Below, piece after piece: positions 21,901 to 33,811 of a stretch of 64,000 nt of DNA. Position 1 is the stretch's first letter, and each line of letters begins with the position of its first letter. The DNA comes from Megaustenia siamemsis. Taxonomy: Eukaryota > Mollusca > Gastropoda > Stylommatophora > Ariophantidae. Location: positions 56,009,103 to 56,073,102 of the forward strand of contig JAVIAB010000059.1 in assembly GCA_032433765.1 (NCBI GenBank), written 5' to 3'. The position numbers and the translations under genes are program-made. The notes beneath the pieces were generated by a model. It was not told where the DNA came from. It did no database searches and was given only the letters and a program-made list of their open reading frames with translations.

Positions 21901-24271
21901 CACTCTCACATTGTGCCACTTAGTGTAGCCATCAGGTAGTCACACTCTCACATTGTGCCACATAGTGTATCCATCAGGTAGTCACCCTCTCACACTGTGC
22001 CACTTAGTGTAGCCATCAGGTAGTCACACTCTCACATTGTGCCACTTAGTGTATCCATCAGGTAGTCACACTCACATTGTGCCACGTAGTGTATCCATCA
22101 GGTAGTCACACTCTCACATTGTGCCACTTAGTGTAGCCATCAGGTGGTCACCCTCTCACATTGTGTCACTTAGTATAGCCATCGAGTAATCACCCTCTCA
22201 CATTGTGCCACTTAGTAAAGCCATCAGGTAGTCACCCTCTCACATTGTGCCACTTAGTATAGCCATCGGGTAGTCACCCTCTCACATTGTGCCACTTAGT
22301 GTAGCCATCAGGTAGTCACACTCTCACATTGTGCCACTTAGTGTAGCCATCAGATATCACCCTCTCACATTGTGCCACTTAGTATAGCCATCGAGTAATC
22401 ACCCTCTCACATTGTGCCACTTAGTATAGCCATCAGGTAGTCACCCTCTCACATTGTGCCACTTAGTATAGCCATCAGGTAGTCACCCTCTCACATGTGC
22501 CACTTAGTATAGCCATCAGGTAGTCACCCTCTCACATGGTGCCACTTAGTATAGCCATCGAGTAATCACCCTCTCACATTGTGCCACTTAGTATAGCCAT
22601 CAGGTAGTCACCCTCTCACATTGTGCCACTTAGTATAGCCATCAGGTAGTCACCCTCTCACATTGTGCCACTTAGTGTAGCCTTCGAGTAATCACCCTCT
22701 CACATTGTGCCACTTAGTATAGCCATCGAGTAATCACCCTCTCACATTGTGCCACTTAGTATAGCCATCAGGTAGTCACACTCTCACATTGTGCCACTTA
22801 GTATAGCCATCAGGTAGTCACACTCTCACATTGTGCCACTTAGTGTAGCCATCGAGTAATCACCCTCTCACATTGTGCCACTTAGTATAGCCATCAGGTA
22901 GTCACCCTCTCACATTGTGCCACTTAGTATAGCCATCGAGTAATCACCCTCTCACATTGTGCCACTTAGTATAGCCATCAGGTAGTCACCCTCTCACATG
23001 GTGCCACTTAGTATAGCCATCGAGTAATCACCCTCTCACATTGTGCCACTTAGTATAGCCATCAGGTAGTCACACTCTCACATTGTGTCACTTAGTGTAG
23101 CCATCAGGTAGTCACCCTCTCACATGGTGCCACTTAGTATAGCCATCAGGTAGTCACCCTCTCACATGGTGCCACTTAGTATAGCCATCAGGTAGTCACC
23201 CTCTCACATTGTCCCACTTAGTATAGCCATCGGGTAGTCACCCCCTCACATTGTGCCACTTAGTGTAGCCATCAGGTAGTCGCCCTTTCACATTGTGCCA
23301 CATTAGTGTAGCCATCAGGTAGTCGCCCTCTCACATTGTGCCACTTAGTGTAGCCATCAGGTAGTCACACTCTCACATTGTGCCACTTAGTGTAGCCATC
23401 AGGTGGTCACCCTCTCACATTGTGCCACTTAGTATAGCCATCCAGTAATCACCCTCTCACATTGTGCCACTTAGTATAGCCATCAGGTAGTTGCCCTCTC
23501 ACATTGTGCCACTTAGTGTAGCCATCAGGTAGTCACCCTCCCACATTGTGCCACTTAGTGTAGCCATCAGGTAGTCACACTCTCACATTGTGCCACTTAG
23601 TGTAGCCATCAGGTAGTCACACTCTCACATTGTGCCACATAGTGTATCCATCAGGTAGTCACCCTCTCACACTGTGCCACTTAGTGTAGCCATCAGGTAG
23701 TCACACTCTCACATTGTGTCACTTAGTGTATCCATCAGGTAGTCACACTCACATTGTGCCACTTAGTGTATCCATCAGGTAGTCACACTCTCACATTGTG
23801 CCACTTAGTGTAGCCATCAGGTAGTCACACTCTCACATTGTGCCACTTAGTGTATCCATCAGGTAGTCACACTCTCACATTGTGCCACTTAGTGTAGCCA
23901 TCAGGTAGTCACACTCTCACATTGTGCCACTTAGTGTATCCATCAGGTAGTCACACTCTCACATTGTGCCACTTAGTGTAGCCATCAGGTAGTCACACTC
24001 TCACATTGTGCCACTTAGTGTAGCCATCAGGTAGTCGCCCTCTCACATTGTGCCACTTAGTGTAGTCATCAGGTAGTCGTCCTCTCACATTGTGCCACTT
24101 AGTGTAGCCATCAGGTAGTCACACTCTCACATTGTGCCACTTAGTGTATCCATCAGGTAGTCACACTCTCACATTGTGCCACTTAGTGTAGCCATCAGGT
24201 AGTCACACTCTCACATTGTGCCACTTAGTGTAGCCATCAGGTAGTCACACTCTCACATTGTGCCACTTAGT
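18985..24271. repeat. 42-bp satellite, about 125 copies (5.3 kb)
   Basis: Unit CCATCAGGTAGTCACCCTCT, CACATTGTGCCACTTAGTAT, AG. Zones differ: TGGTGCC dominates at the left, TTGTGTC in the middle, GTGTAGCC with CACACTC at the right. Blocks of variants recur in order (21601 and 23278; about 21300 and 22170), showing segmental duplication within the array. Lies between LRR-1 and LRR-2. Non-coding. Confidence 0.97.
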
Positions 24272-25491
24272 GTGTGTACTTTACATGTGTGTGTTGGTGG
24301 TACCTTAAATAGTGAACTGGCAGCCGCTTCTAACACGTGCTTGATGATAATGAGGAACTAGCAGTAGATAATACTTGAAGGGCGATCAGATGGATAATGT
24401 TGCTCAATATGTGCATACTACTTACGTATTTAATGCTGCAATGGTATACTTACCTTATATGTCAAGATTGGTACTTCGCGTTGTGTTCTGGTTCGTCTTT
24501 TCGGTTGGAATACGTCACACACATATCCATATATAATTAACTTCACACACAAGACTCTTGTAACATAAGTATAGAATGTTTTATTTACACAGTTCACTGA
24601 ACATATGATTTAAATATAAAATCCAGGCGGCGTGGATGACCGCTCAGGTATCAAAGTAGTGCCAAGGAGGTTTCTACCACCTCCTACTAATGTTAACTAA
24701 TCTCATAACTCTGTCGCACACAAGGTATCAATCACCTCTGTTGACTTCTCTGAACATGTTACATACTTAGTAAACATCCTAATGTCCACATCAGTGCTTC
24801 TATCATAAATCCATCCCAACTGTCACTCACTCCCTATTCTACCTCCTATCACTAACTGATATTATTCACGGAACTCTTACTTCCTCCATAGGGCTCTCGT
24901 ATCACTAATTCCTGAAAAACTTATTTAATTTCTCCTTGAAGGAAATGTACATCGTCTAGTATTTTGGCACACCAAAAACCACTACGGCTTTCGCCTTGTT
25001 GCTACTAAAAGTATCCATTTAATGAACAAGTGATCTAGCAGTGGCTTCCTGCTTTGCCTCTCGGAGTCGCTCTAAAATCTCTCCGTTCCCTTCTCACTAT
25101 CTTAATCACTAATACTAAAGGGTCCACGCACACTGGCGTGACCAACCTACCTACTCCCTGGAACTACATGTGACTTAACTTTTCTCTCTGCGCATCTCCT
25201 TAAAAAACTCCAGTCCCAACCAATGAAATCTTGCCACGTCACTCTCTGAATGTCAATCACTCTTCCTGTCTCCCACATCTTTCTTGATATTCTCGAGATC
25301 TACCTACGTTTAAACTCTACTCACCTGTCACTCTTAACTCCTGACCGCTCTCACCTACCCTCTCACTCCCAAACTTCATGCACGACCCTTACTCGTGCCC
25401 TACCCCATTAGTCTCACTCCCTTCTTAACACACAAATATTATCTCCACCTCCTTACACCCTTACATTCTCTATTACAAGTGTAGTCATCGG
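24272..25491. other. Unassigned intergenic block, C/T-rich on the plus strand
   Basis: From about 24800 to 25480 the plus strand is rich in C and T and poor in G. No long frame, no SINE or LINE signature. An LTR or 3' UTR-like origin is possible but unproven. Confidence 0.35.
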
Positions 25492-25855
25492 GCTGCGATA
25501 GGCAGCAACTGATTTGACATCAGATAGATTACTTCAGGCAGGTTGTGATGAGAAGCAAATGATTTAACATGAGACAGATTCCTTAGGACAGGCTGTGATG
25601 AGCACCAAATGATTTAACATGAGACAGATTCCTTAGGACAGGCTGTGATGAGCAGCAAATGATTTGACATGAGACAGATTCCTTTAGGCAGGTTATGATG
25701 AGCAGCAAATGATTTGACATGAGACAGATTCCTTAGGACAAACTGTCATGAGTAGCAAATGATTTGGAATGAGACAGATTCAGTTAAACAGGCTGTCATG
25801 AGTAGCAAATGATTGGACATGTGACAGATTCATTTAGACAGGCTGTAATAAGTAC
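25492..25855. repeat. About 50-bp minisatellite, 7 copies
   Basis: Unit AGGCTGTGATGAGCAGCAAA, TGATTTGACATGAGACAGAT, TCCTTAGGAC, diverged. Just downstream of the LRR-2 stop. Confidence 0.88.
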
Positions 25856-26056
25856 AATGTTCGTTAAAGTATTTGCGGCCTAATGATACTTTCTCACATT
25901 ATATAGGCAACACATTGCTGTGGAGTTTGGTTTTATATTTTATATATGTATTATTTCATATAAAGAGCCCGAAAAACTTCTAAAATTAAATATCCTCAAT
26001 CTGTGACTAGATAACTATTTGTTAATACGAATTCCTTTGCCAGCTTGCGTGGATCT

Positions 26057-27328
26057 TTACGACGGACAATTTGGGCTTATCTTTGAGAAGAAATCATAGA
26101 TGCTCATAATGCCGCAGGTACCTAAAACCTCGAATCTGTTCATTGTTACTATCCACAGTTGCAAGCTCATCTCCTGGCAAGTACAAACAAGGTTTGCTGC
26201 GTGACTCATGTCAAGGGAGTATAACTTAGTGAGCGAGCTGAGCGCGAGGGGCAGACGTGTTAGACGAGTGTTCGCAAGGTAAAGGTCATCAAGCGAACCC
26301 AGATTTTTGAAAGCCAGATTGGAAATTGTGACGATGGGGTTGTCACTTAACGTGAGACTTGAGATTTGACAGTTGATGGGGAAACTGTTGTCTGTTAGTT
26401 CTGTGATAAGGTTGTATCCCAGATCAACCATTGACGCTGAAAGTGGAATTTCTGACGCTCGAATCTGTGTAATAGAGTTCGATGATAGCATTAGGGCAGG
26501 CACCGAAAATATAGATTGTAAGGCCCTGGGAATAGCTGGAAGTAAGTTGTTATTAAAATAAATATAACCGATGCTGGTCGGGAAAGCCCCAGAGTAGGGG
26601 TCGGTGAGTCTATTGTGAGATAAGTCCAGAGTTCCAACGAGTTCCAGGAACGAGATATTTGGTATAGCAGTTAGTCGGTTAAAATTAATGTCCAAATAAG
26701 TCAGAGAATCCCTAAATGGGTACACGGCGTTGCTTAGATGAGTTGCATTTGAGATCAAATTGTTGTCAATTGATAACTCTTGTAACTTGCTCGACTGGGG
26801 AAGCCAGGTCAAATCCATGATCCTGTTATGATGAATGTACAGATTCTTTAGAGCCGTGAACTTGGAGAACGCTTTAGGAACAGTAGTTAGACTGTTGTTA
26901 TTAATATATAAAGTAATTAATGTGTCTGTTACATTGTCCAGAGCGTGGTCAGGAACTGAAGAGAGTGTGCCACCAGTGATGGTCAGTTCAGTGAGGTGAG
27001 TAAAATATTGAAGCCAGTTAGGCCATGACGTCATGGCAACGTTTTCTAGGTCAAGGTATAACAGTGTCTGACCAATATTTCTCATCGCCTCCTCGTTCCA
27101 GTCCAGAACGTAAGAGTCCCGTATGATTAACGAATTGAGAGCTTTCAGCCTGCTAAATGCGTCGGGGATCCTTGCAAAACGAGCCGAGGAGAAAGAGAGA
27201 GTACCAAGTGTATAGGCGGAGCCATCAAGCGCTGTTACAGAGATCGTGCTTGTCGGGTTTTCAGTCAGATATATTGTTGTGAGGTTAGGAGGCAAGCTTC
27301 CAGCAGGTATATCTGTGATATCATTCAT
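26057..27328 (-). CDS. LRR-2 exon 3 (LRR body and C-terminal cap)
   Basis: Acceptor TCTTCAG|ATGAAT, then 423 codons to TAA at 26057. It aligns along its whole length with the third exons of LRR-1 and LRR-4. Conserved landmarks are IPAGSLPPNLT, DNVTDTL, SFLELVGTLD, SSNSITQIRAS and FFSKISPNC. Confidence 0.9.
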   Translation of the reverse strand: MNDITDIPAGSLPPNLTTIYLTENPTSTISVTALDGSAYTLGTLSFSSARFARIPDAFSRLKALNSLIIRDSYVLDWNEEAMRNIGQTLLYLDLENVAMTSWPNWLQYFTHLTELTITGGTLSSVPDHALDNVTDTLITLYINNNSLTTVPKAFSKFTALKNLYIHHNRIMDLTWLPQSSKLQELSIDNNLISNATHLSNAVYPFRDSLTYLDINFNRLTAIPNISFLELVGTLDLSHNRLTDPYSGAFPTSIGYIYFNNNLLPAIPRALQSIFSVPALMLSSNSITQIRASEIPLSASMVDLGYNLITELTDNSFPINCQISSLTLSDNPIVTISNLAFKNLGSLDDLYLANTRLTRLPLALSSLTKLYSLDMSHAANLVCTCQEMSLQLWIVTMNRFEVLGTCGIMSIYDFFSKISPNCPS

Positions 27329-30300
27329 CTGAAGATAGCAATTGGACAACAATAAACATACTTTATAACCATTATGTTACCATGATGAATACGTCAAAAA
27401 CAATAAGTTAATATTAGAACACCTGTATATTAGTTGCTGCCATGTAGCAGTGAAACAGGAGATACATTATAGATCGTTTCCTAACAAGGCTGCGGAAGCC
27501 ACCAAATATATTGACAACCAGCATGAAATGAAATAGAAATGTGAATGGAAAGGACTGCAAACTACTTTACAAGGAATTAAATATGACAACCCAGATCTGA
27601 GAGTAGTAATCCTGTAACGGGTTTCATGATATTATAGAAATGAACTGATAAAAAGAAGGCGGTTCTATAGCAACCATGAAGCCAATAGATTGCTCTAAGA
27701 TTATATCAATCGGTTCTTGAACAAGCAATCAAGCGGAATACATCTCAACGTATCACGATTGCTTGCGATGAATCATGATATTGAAAGACGAAGGACAGCG
27801 GTTGCGTTCACTTTCGGTGCGGCTACGCCTTATGTCTTTTGGCGTGTACTTTATGTCTTTGGTGTGTCTTTTATTGTTCAGATCCTTCAATAAGATTAGT
27901 TTTAATTCGGATGATTCCACTGGCACGGGTGGTTGAGCAATTATGGATTTTAATTCGTTTGCAGTGATACGGGGGCCTTCGACTAACCATAACTCCTTAA
28001 CGTGTGTGAATACATGAACAAATAACCGCTGCTGGAGTAGAATAGTTCTCTAGAACAATTATTATGAATTAGTGCTATCAATCAACCAATAATCGTCAAA
28101 TAAGTATCAAACGAACATGGTACAACCAAGATATGGTACAACCAAGATATGGTACAACCAAGATATGGTACAACCAAGATATGGCACAACCAAGATATGG
28201 TACAACCAAGATATGGTACAACCAAGATATGGTACAACCAAGATATGGTACAACCAAGGTATGGTACAGCCAAGATATGGTACAACCAAGATATAGTACA
28301 GCCAAGATATGGTACAACCAAGATATGGTACAATCAAGATATGGTACAATCAAGATATGGTATACTCAAAGATATGGTACAACCAAGATTTGTTACAACC
28401 AAGATATGGTACACTCAAAGATATGGTACAACCAAGATATGGTACAACCAAGATATAGTACAGCCAAGATATGGTACAGCCAAGATATGGTACAGCCAAG
28501 ATATTGTACAACCAAGATATGGTACAACCAAGATATGGTACAACCAAGATATGGTACAACCAAGATATGGTACAGCCAAGATAAGGTACAACAAAGATAT
28601 GGTACAACCAAGATATGGTACAGCCAAGATATGGTACAACCAAGATATGATACAACCAAGATATGGTACAACCAAGATATGGTACAGCCAAGATATGGTA
28701 CAAGAAATGGTACAGCCAAGATATGGTACAACCAAGATATGGTACAACCAAGATATGGTACAACCAAGATATGGTACAGCCAAGATATGGTACAACCAAG
28801 ATATGGTACAACCAAGATATGGTACAACCAAGATATGGTACAGCCAAGATATGGTACAACCAAGATATGGTACAACCAAGATATGGTACAACCAAGATAT
28901 GGTACAACCAAGATATGGTACAGCCAAGATAAGGTACAACCAAGATATGGTACAGCCAAGATATGGTACAACCAAGATATGGTACAACCAAGATATGGTA
29001 CAGCCAAGATATGGTACAACCAAGATATGGTACAGCCAAGATATGGTACAGCCAAGATATGGTACAACCAAGATATGGTACAGCCAAGATATGGTACAGC
29101 CAAGATATGGTACAGCCAAGATATGGTACAACCGAGATATGGTACAACCAAGATATGGTACAACCAAGATATGGTACAGCCAAGATATGGTACAGCCAAG
29201 ATATGGTACAACCAAGATATGGTACAGCCAAGATATGGTACAACCAAGATATGGTACAACCAAGATATGGTACAACCAAGATATGGTACAACCAAGATAT
29301 GGTACAGCCAAGATAAGGTACAACAAAGATATGGTACAACCAAGATATGGTACAACCAAGATATGGTACAACCAAGATATGGTACAACCAAGATATGGTA
29401 CAGCCAAGATATGGTACAACCAAGATATGGTACAGCCAAGATATGGTACAACCAAGATATGGTACAACCAAGATATGGTACAACCAAGATATGGTACAAC
29501 CAAGATATGGTACAACCAAGATATGGTACAACCAAGATATAGTACAACCAAGATATGGTACAACCAAGATATGGTACAGCCAAGATAAGGTACAACAAAG
29601 ATATGGTACAACCAAGATATGGTACAACCAAGATATGGTACAACCAAGATATGGTACAACCGTGATATGGTACAACCAAGGATTGATTCAGTTAACACCG
29701 TCCACTTGTAGCAAAGCTAAGAGTACAACCTCTCTGTCACCATTTCGATCCTTATCTACCACATTCTTGAGCTTTTATTTCTGTTTCTTTGAAGAAGTGG
29801 CCATCTTGATGGATATATTTTTTTTCTTCAAAACCAGAGTAGTTGCTGCCATAGGGAACATAAGGTCAACAAGTAAGGAAAGATAAAATGTAGAAGTAAA
29901 AGTACCCCCGCCACGCCAAGTGGCGGCGTATAGGGAATATGGTGTTAGTGACCATAAATTTTACAGACCTTCGGCACATGATTTTTGGGGTAATGTGGTC
30001 GGTATTACGCCCGTGCAACTCTACTTTCCCAGAAAAAAATCCCGTACCCATTAAAGGTACCCATTGGACCGGAAACCGTCGGTTGTGATCGAACCCTACC
30101 TCTTGTCCTTTGTAGTTCAGTTCACTAACCACTGAGCTATCGCGGCTCCTAGATGGTAATGTTAGAAATTAATGCATCTGTTTTGATTGTAACTATAACT
30201 AATCTCTATATTTATTCATCTATACATACATTTGATTAGTTCAGACGCAGTTCAGCATTCAAAATGTTGCATAACATAACATGCATTACAACAAACATTA

Positions 30301-33070
30301 CAACAGACATTACAACAAACATTACAACAAACATTTCAACAAACATTACAACAAACATTACAACAAACATTACAACAAACATTACAACAAACATTACAAC
30401 AAATAACTATTACACCGAGATCACTAGCACATTCTCACAAAATATCAGCTACAACGCAAGTTTCAATTAACAAGGAGAGGAAACTAAAAGTTTAGTATAA
30501 TCAATGAATAAATTACGTCTAAACTAAGAGTTAAATAATAGCTTACGTCTAGACTGAGAGTTAAATAATAGCTTACGTCTAGACTGAGAGTTAAATAATA
30601 GCTTACGTCTAGACTGAGAGTTAAATAATAGCTTACGTCTATACTGAGAGTTAAATAATAGCTTACGTCTAGACTGAGAGTTAAATAATAGCTTACGTCT
30701 ATACTGAGAGTTAAATAATAGCTTACGTCTAAATTGAGAGTTAAATAATAACTTGCGTCTAGACTTGGAGTTAAATAATAAATTACGTCCAGATTGAGAG
30801 TTAAATAATAACTTACGTCTAGACTGAGAGTTAAATAATAAATTACAACTAGATTGAGAGTTAAATAATAACTTAAGTCTAAACTAAGAGTTAAATAATA
30901 GCTTACGTCTAGACTGAGAGTTAAATAATAGCTTACGTCTATACTGAGAGTTAAATATTAGCTTACGTCTAAATTGAGAGTTAAATAATAACTTACGTCT
31001 AGACTTGGAGTTAAATAATAAATTACGTCCAGATTGAGAGTTAAACAATAACTTACGTCTATACTGAGAGTTAAATAATAAATTACATCTAGATTGAGAG
31101 TTAAATAATAACTTACGTCTAGACTGAGCGTTAAATAATAAATTACATCTAGATTGAGAGTTAAATAATAACTTACGTCTAAACTAAGAGTTAAATAATA
31201 ACTTAAGTCTAAACTAAGAGTTAAATAATAGCTTACATCTAAATTGAGAGTTAAATAATAACTTACGTCTAGACTGGGAGTTAAATAATAAATTACGTCC
31301 AGATTGAGAGTTAAATAATAACTTACGTCTAGGCTGAGAGTTAAATAATAACTTGTTAAAGATGTTATAGCTGGCATCTGTGTTAACTGTCTGTTCTCGC
31401 AATTGATGGTTGATTCGATACAGGAACATTCCTGTAAGACAAAGAAAAAAGAAAATCAGCCTCTGATTTATCCACTTACAAATTCAATCATTCATCTATC
31501 AATCCATTCACACGTTCAATCATGTGTCTGTTCTTATATTCATGCATCCATAAATGCACTCTCACCCATCCATCCACTAATCAGTCTATATATGCACCTA
31601 TCTACAGACATACCTATCTACCTATCATCCTACCTACCTACCTACCTATCAAACTATTTACCAAGTTACCTTCCAACTTTCTGATTGTCTGTCGTTTTTC
31701 TATATGAATGTCTTTTAATCCAGTTTGCCCGGTACTTCATCTCTATATTTATCCAACTATCTATACATCTGATTAGTTCTTTTCAATAATTCCCCTATTC
31801 TTACGTTTGCATGATCATTAGTTCATCTAATTTTCTGTATCTTAGTTCTCCTTGTCGGTTTTTATTTTTCTAAAGTTGGATATTGGTCTATCCTCCTATC
31901 GGTCAATGTTTTCGTAACTTTGCCTATTGACCTATGAATCTTATGTCTATGATCATTGTGTCTGTGACTTCTATTACTTGCTATCCGTTAACATTATCTC
32001 TTTGAACCCGGGCCGACGTTCTTGTCTATTGGGAAGTAATGTCTACACTTATCATCGTGTCCATGAATGATACTTTATGTTACGCAAAAACCATCTGGCA
32101 ATTCTTTCATATTTGGACACGTTTTAATGAAGAAATAAATTTATTCAGAAGAATAATATTTGCTGATACTAGACAGATTACAATTGTAAAACAGATACTT
32201 CTTTTTCACCTTCTCTAAACAAATAATGAAGGATTGAACAATCATCTCCGCAATCCGCCCTTAACAGGGAGTTAAATGAGTGTAGATTCGTTGGGTTGCA
32301 GTTTGCTGCAAGGCTGAAATATTTGCAGCTGAGTGGCAGTGTTCCCTAGCGTTTGGCTTTTCGTGGCAAGGCGCTGTGCCACTGGGTACGGGTTCGATCC
32401 TGCCTTGGTGCATATTTTTTTCTGTTGTTGTTTATTTGTCATTTTTTCCGAGTGCTGTAAACATACCTCTTCCTCTGAATTGGATTCACTGAAATATTTG
32501 CGCTTTTCGGCCCAAACAGCCGACTTCAGTACGTTATTATTAAGGACTGATTTGCCTTCCTTCTGCAATCCCTACTCGCTTGGCCAAACTTCATAGTATG
32601 TGTCCAGGAGCACCACTGGGAGGTGGATCAGAGTCGTGATTAGTTTTTGTGTGCAGCCCTCCTGAATCTTACAGTCAGCTTTTGGTAGGCTAACTTCACT
32701 TATCTTGGTTGCTAGATGGGCGGAAATAGGATAACTCTAACCAAACTAGCAAAATAACTGCAGGTTTAGTACAATGATATTACACCTATTTCATCCCTAT
32801 ATCTGTCTATCCATTTCTTATTTATTTGCCAATTTCACCTTTCAAACCTTTAGTTTTCATAAATATATCAATTCTGTGTTATTTAGTTTTATTTTATTGT
32901 CTTAGCTGTTATCTCCCGTCTTTGAAAGATGTTTTCTAACACTAATCTTGTCAAGAGACTTATTTGTAACGTCAAACATGAAACATTACCTTATAGACAC
33001 AGTCTTCGGCAAGAGTCAGTGAGATTACAGAAGTGCACAGCATCATCAAGTCTTTGACTAACTTGAACAT
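26057..33070 (-). CDS. LRR-2: secreted leucine-rich-repeat protein (3 coding exons)
   Basis: Predicted 485-aa paralog of LRR-1 built from exon 1 (32990-33070), exon 2 (31327-31431) and exon 3 (26057-27328), all phase 0. It has a signal peptide (MFKLVKDLMMLCTSVISLTL, then AEDCVYK), an LRRNT-like cysteine cluster, the irregular LRR array, and a cap with LVCTC and GTCG. No membrane anchor is visible. The exon 2/exon 3 join gives LSLD + MNDITDIP, a canonical LRR segment. The gene looks intact. Intron 2 is unusual: it begins with a 30-bp minisatellite made from the end of exon 2 plus its donor, then carries a 16-bp satellite and a SINE. Expected location is extracellular; ligand and role are not readable from sequence. 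Confidence 0.86.
27329..28115. other. LRR-2 intron 2, acceptor-side part
   Basis: Mostly unassigned. 27795-27990 is a repeat-F piece matching 42600-42810 (TTCGGTGC, TTATGTCTK TTGGCGTGT, AATTCGGATGATTCCACTGG, GGGGCCTTCG). Confidence 0.55.
28116..29688. repeat. 16-bp satellite, about 98 copies (LRR-2 intron 2)
   Basis: Unit ACCAAGATATGGTACA with a common AGCC variant. Because 16 is not a multiple of three and the unit lacks stops, all six frames stay open for over 400 codons; none is a gene. Confidence 0.97.
29899..30151 (-). mobile_element. SINE-A copy (LRR-2 intron 2)
   Basis: Full family structure on the minus strand from GAGCCGCGATAGCTCAGTGG to the GCCACTTGGCGTGGCGGGGG end. The TSD is not clear. 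Confidence 0.85.
30284..30412. repeat. 12-bp minisatellite, about 11 copies
   Basis: Unit ACATTACAACAA. Confidence 0.92.
30508..31350 (-). repeat. 30-bp minisatellite made of LRR-2 exon 2 end plus splice donor, about 28 copies
   Basis: On the minus strand each unit reads AGTTATTATTTAACTCTCAG then YCTAGACGTA, which is the last nine codons of exon 2 followed by the donor. The unit is ten codons (SYYLTLSLDV-like) in the exon 2 frame, open for about 12 units to a stop at 30958. Most units keep GAC|GTAAGT, GTAAGC or GTAATT. Spliced at a distal donor, the message would gain multiples of ten residues without changing phase. Confidence 0.92.
31327..31431 (-). CDS. LRR-2 exon 2 (35 codons) abutting an exon-derived minisatellite
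   Basis: The acceptor is TTACAG|GAATGT. The peptide starts ECSCIESTINCENRQ and ends YYLTLSLD. The first donor is GAC|GTAAGT at 31327/31326. The reading frame stays open through the following 30-bp repeats to 30958 because each unit is ten codons. Confidence 0.85.
31432..32330. other. LRR-2 intron 1, unassigned
   Basis: Short degenerate ATCTAYCTAYC and TACCTACC runs near 31600-31660; otherwise nothing recognised. Confidence 0.4.
32331..32690 (+). mobile_element. SINE-D/E copy (LRR-2 intron 1)
   Basis: tRNA-like head with CTAGCGTTTGGCTT and GGGTTCGATCCTGCCTTGG. The body (TATTTGCGCTTTTCGGCCCA, CTACTCGCTTGGCC) also appears in SINE-E at 4203-4570 and 38751-39146, linking the two. Confidence 0.72.
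32990..33070 (-). CDS. LRR-2 exon 1 (signal peptide)
   Basis: 27 codons, ATG at 33070, ending EDCVYK, donor AAG|GTAATG. An acceptor TTTCAG|GAAAATG directly precedes the start, as in LRR-3. Confidence 0.85.
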
Positions 33071-33184
33071 TTTCCTGAAAGATTATTAACGCGAAATAAT
33101 AGTCTTGAAGGCACGAAGAAGGTTAAAATATAAATTAAAAAAAAATATCTTTACTACACATAAAACCATTACTGATGTATGTCG

Positions 33185-33392
33185 GGGAAAAGTGGGGGGG
33201 GGGTGTAGCTCACGATAGAACCAGATGAATAAAGGCCGCTTGGTCAAAGCAGTCGCCACGACGTGTGAGACTTTATTTCACCCTTAGAAATAGTCCTTTT
33301 TCTCTACCGCAGGTTCCGAACCCCGTACGTCGGGCTCTTCAACCCCTTAGAAACTGTGGTTTTAGCCCCGCGACCATGCGCACCTCTTAAAA
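33185..33392 (-). mobile_element. SINE-G copy (LRR-2 intron 0)
   Basis: Minus strand: GAGGTGCGCATGGTCGCGGG, GGGGTTCGGAACCTGCGGTA, TTTGACCAAGCGGCCTTTAT. Single head, unlike the copy at 15190. Confidence 0.68.
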
Positions 33393-33704
33393 TATAAGTT
33401 TCATTAAATCTAAAAAATATATTTAGTGATGACAGAAACTGATAGAATTAGGAGAAAGAATGTTTCGTATATTCAGAAGTTACCATATAGCAGTTAACTG
33501 GACTAATTTACAGCGTTGGGTCACACTTTCATCCGACAAAATAGGTGCCACTCATTCGTCCGGTAACCTTGGCGGTCGTTGCCACATTATAGAGGACATT
33601 GTCAGAATCTTCCTCCATCCTTCAAGATTAAGAGCTGCGTTTTTTTAGATCTTGCCCATTCTATGATGTCTTTTCACCGCTTTCTTGTCTTCTTGTATAT
33701 AAAA

Positions 33705-33790
33705 ACAATGTATGGTCCGAAGCAGGATCGAACCGGTACTCCTTGGCACAGCGTCTTGCCAAGAGAAACCAAACACTAGAGCACACGGAT
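33705..33790 (-). mobile_element. SINE-D head, minus copy of an inverted pair
   Basis: Minus strand: GTGTGCTCTAGTGTTTGG, GGTTCGATCCTGCTTCGG. It faces the plus copy that starts at about 33812. Confidence 0.72.
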
Positions 33791-33811
33791 AACTCAGCTA
33801 ACTAAAACTAT

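Noticed and set aside
18985..24271. CRISPR-like regular array
   Set aside because: Units are contiguous with no spacers, the genome is eukaryotic, and there are no cas genes.
28133..29675. Frames of 420-480 codons on both strands (repeats of MVQPRYGTTKIWYNQD and ILVVPYLGCTISWLYH)
   Set aside because: By-product of a 16-bp satellite without stop codons; all six frames are open at once.
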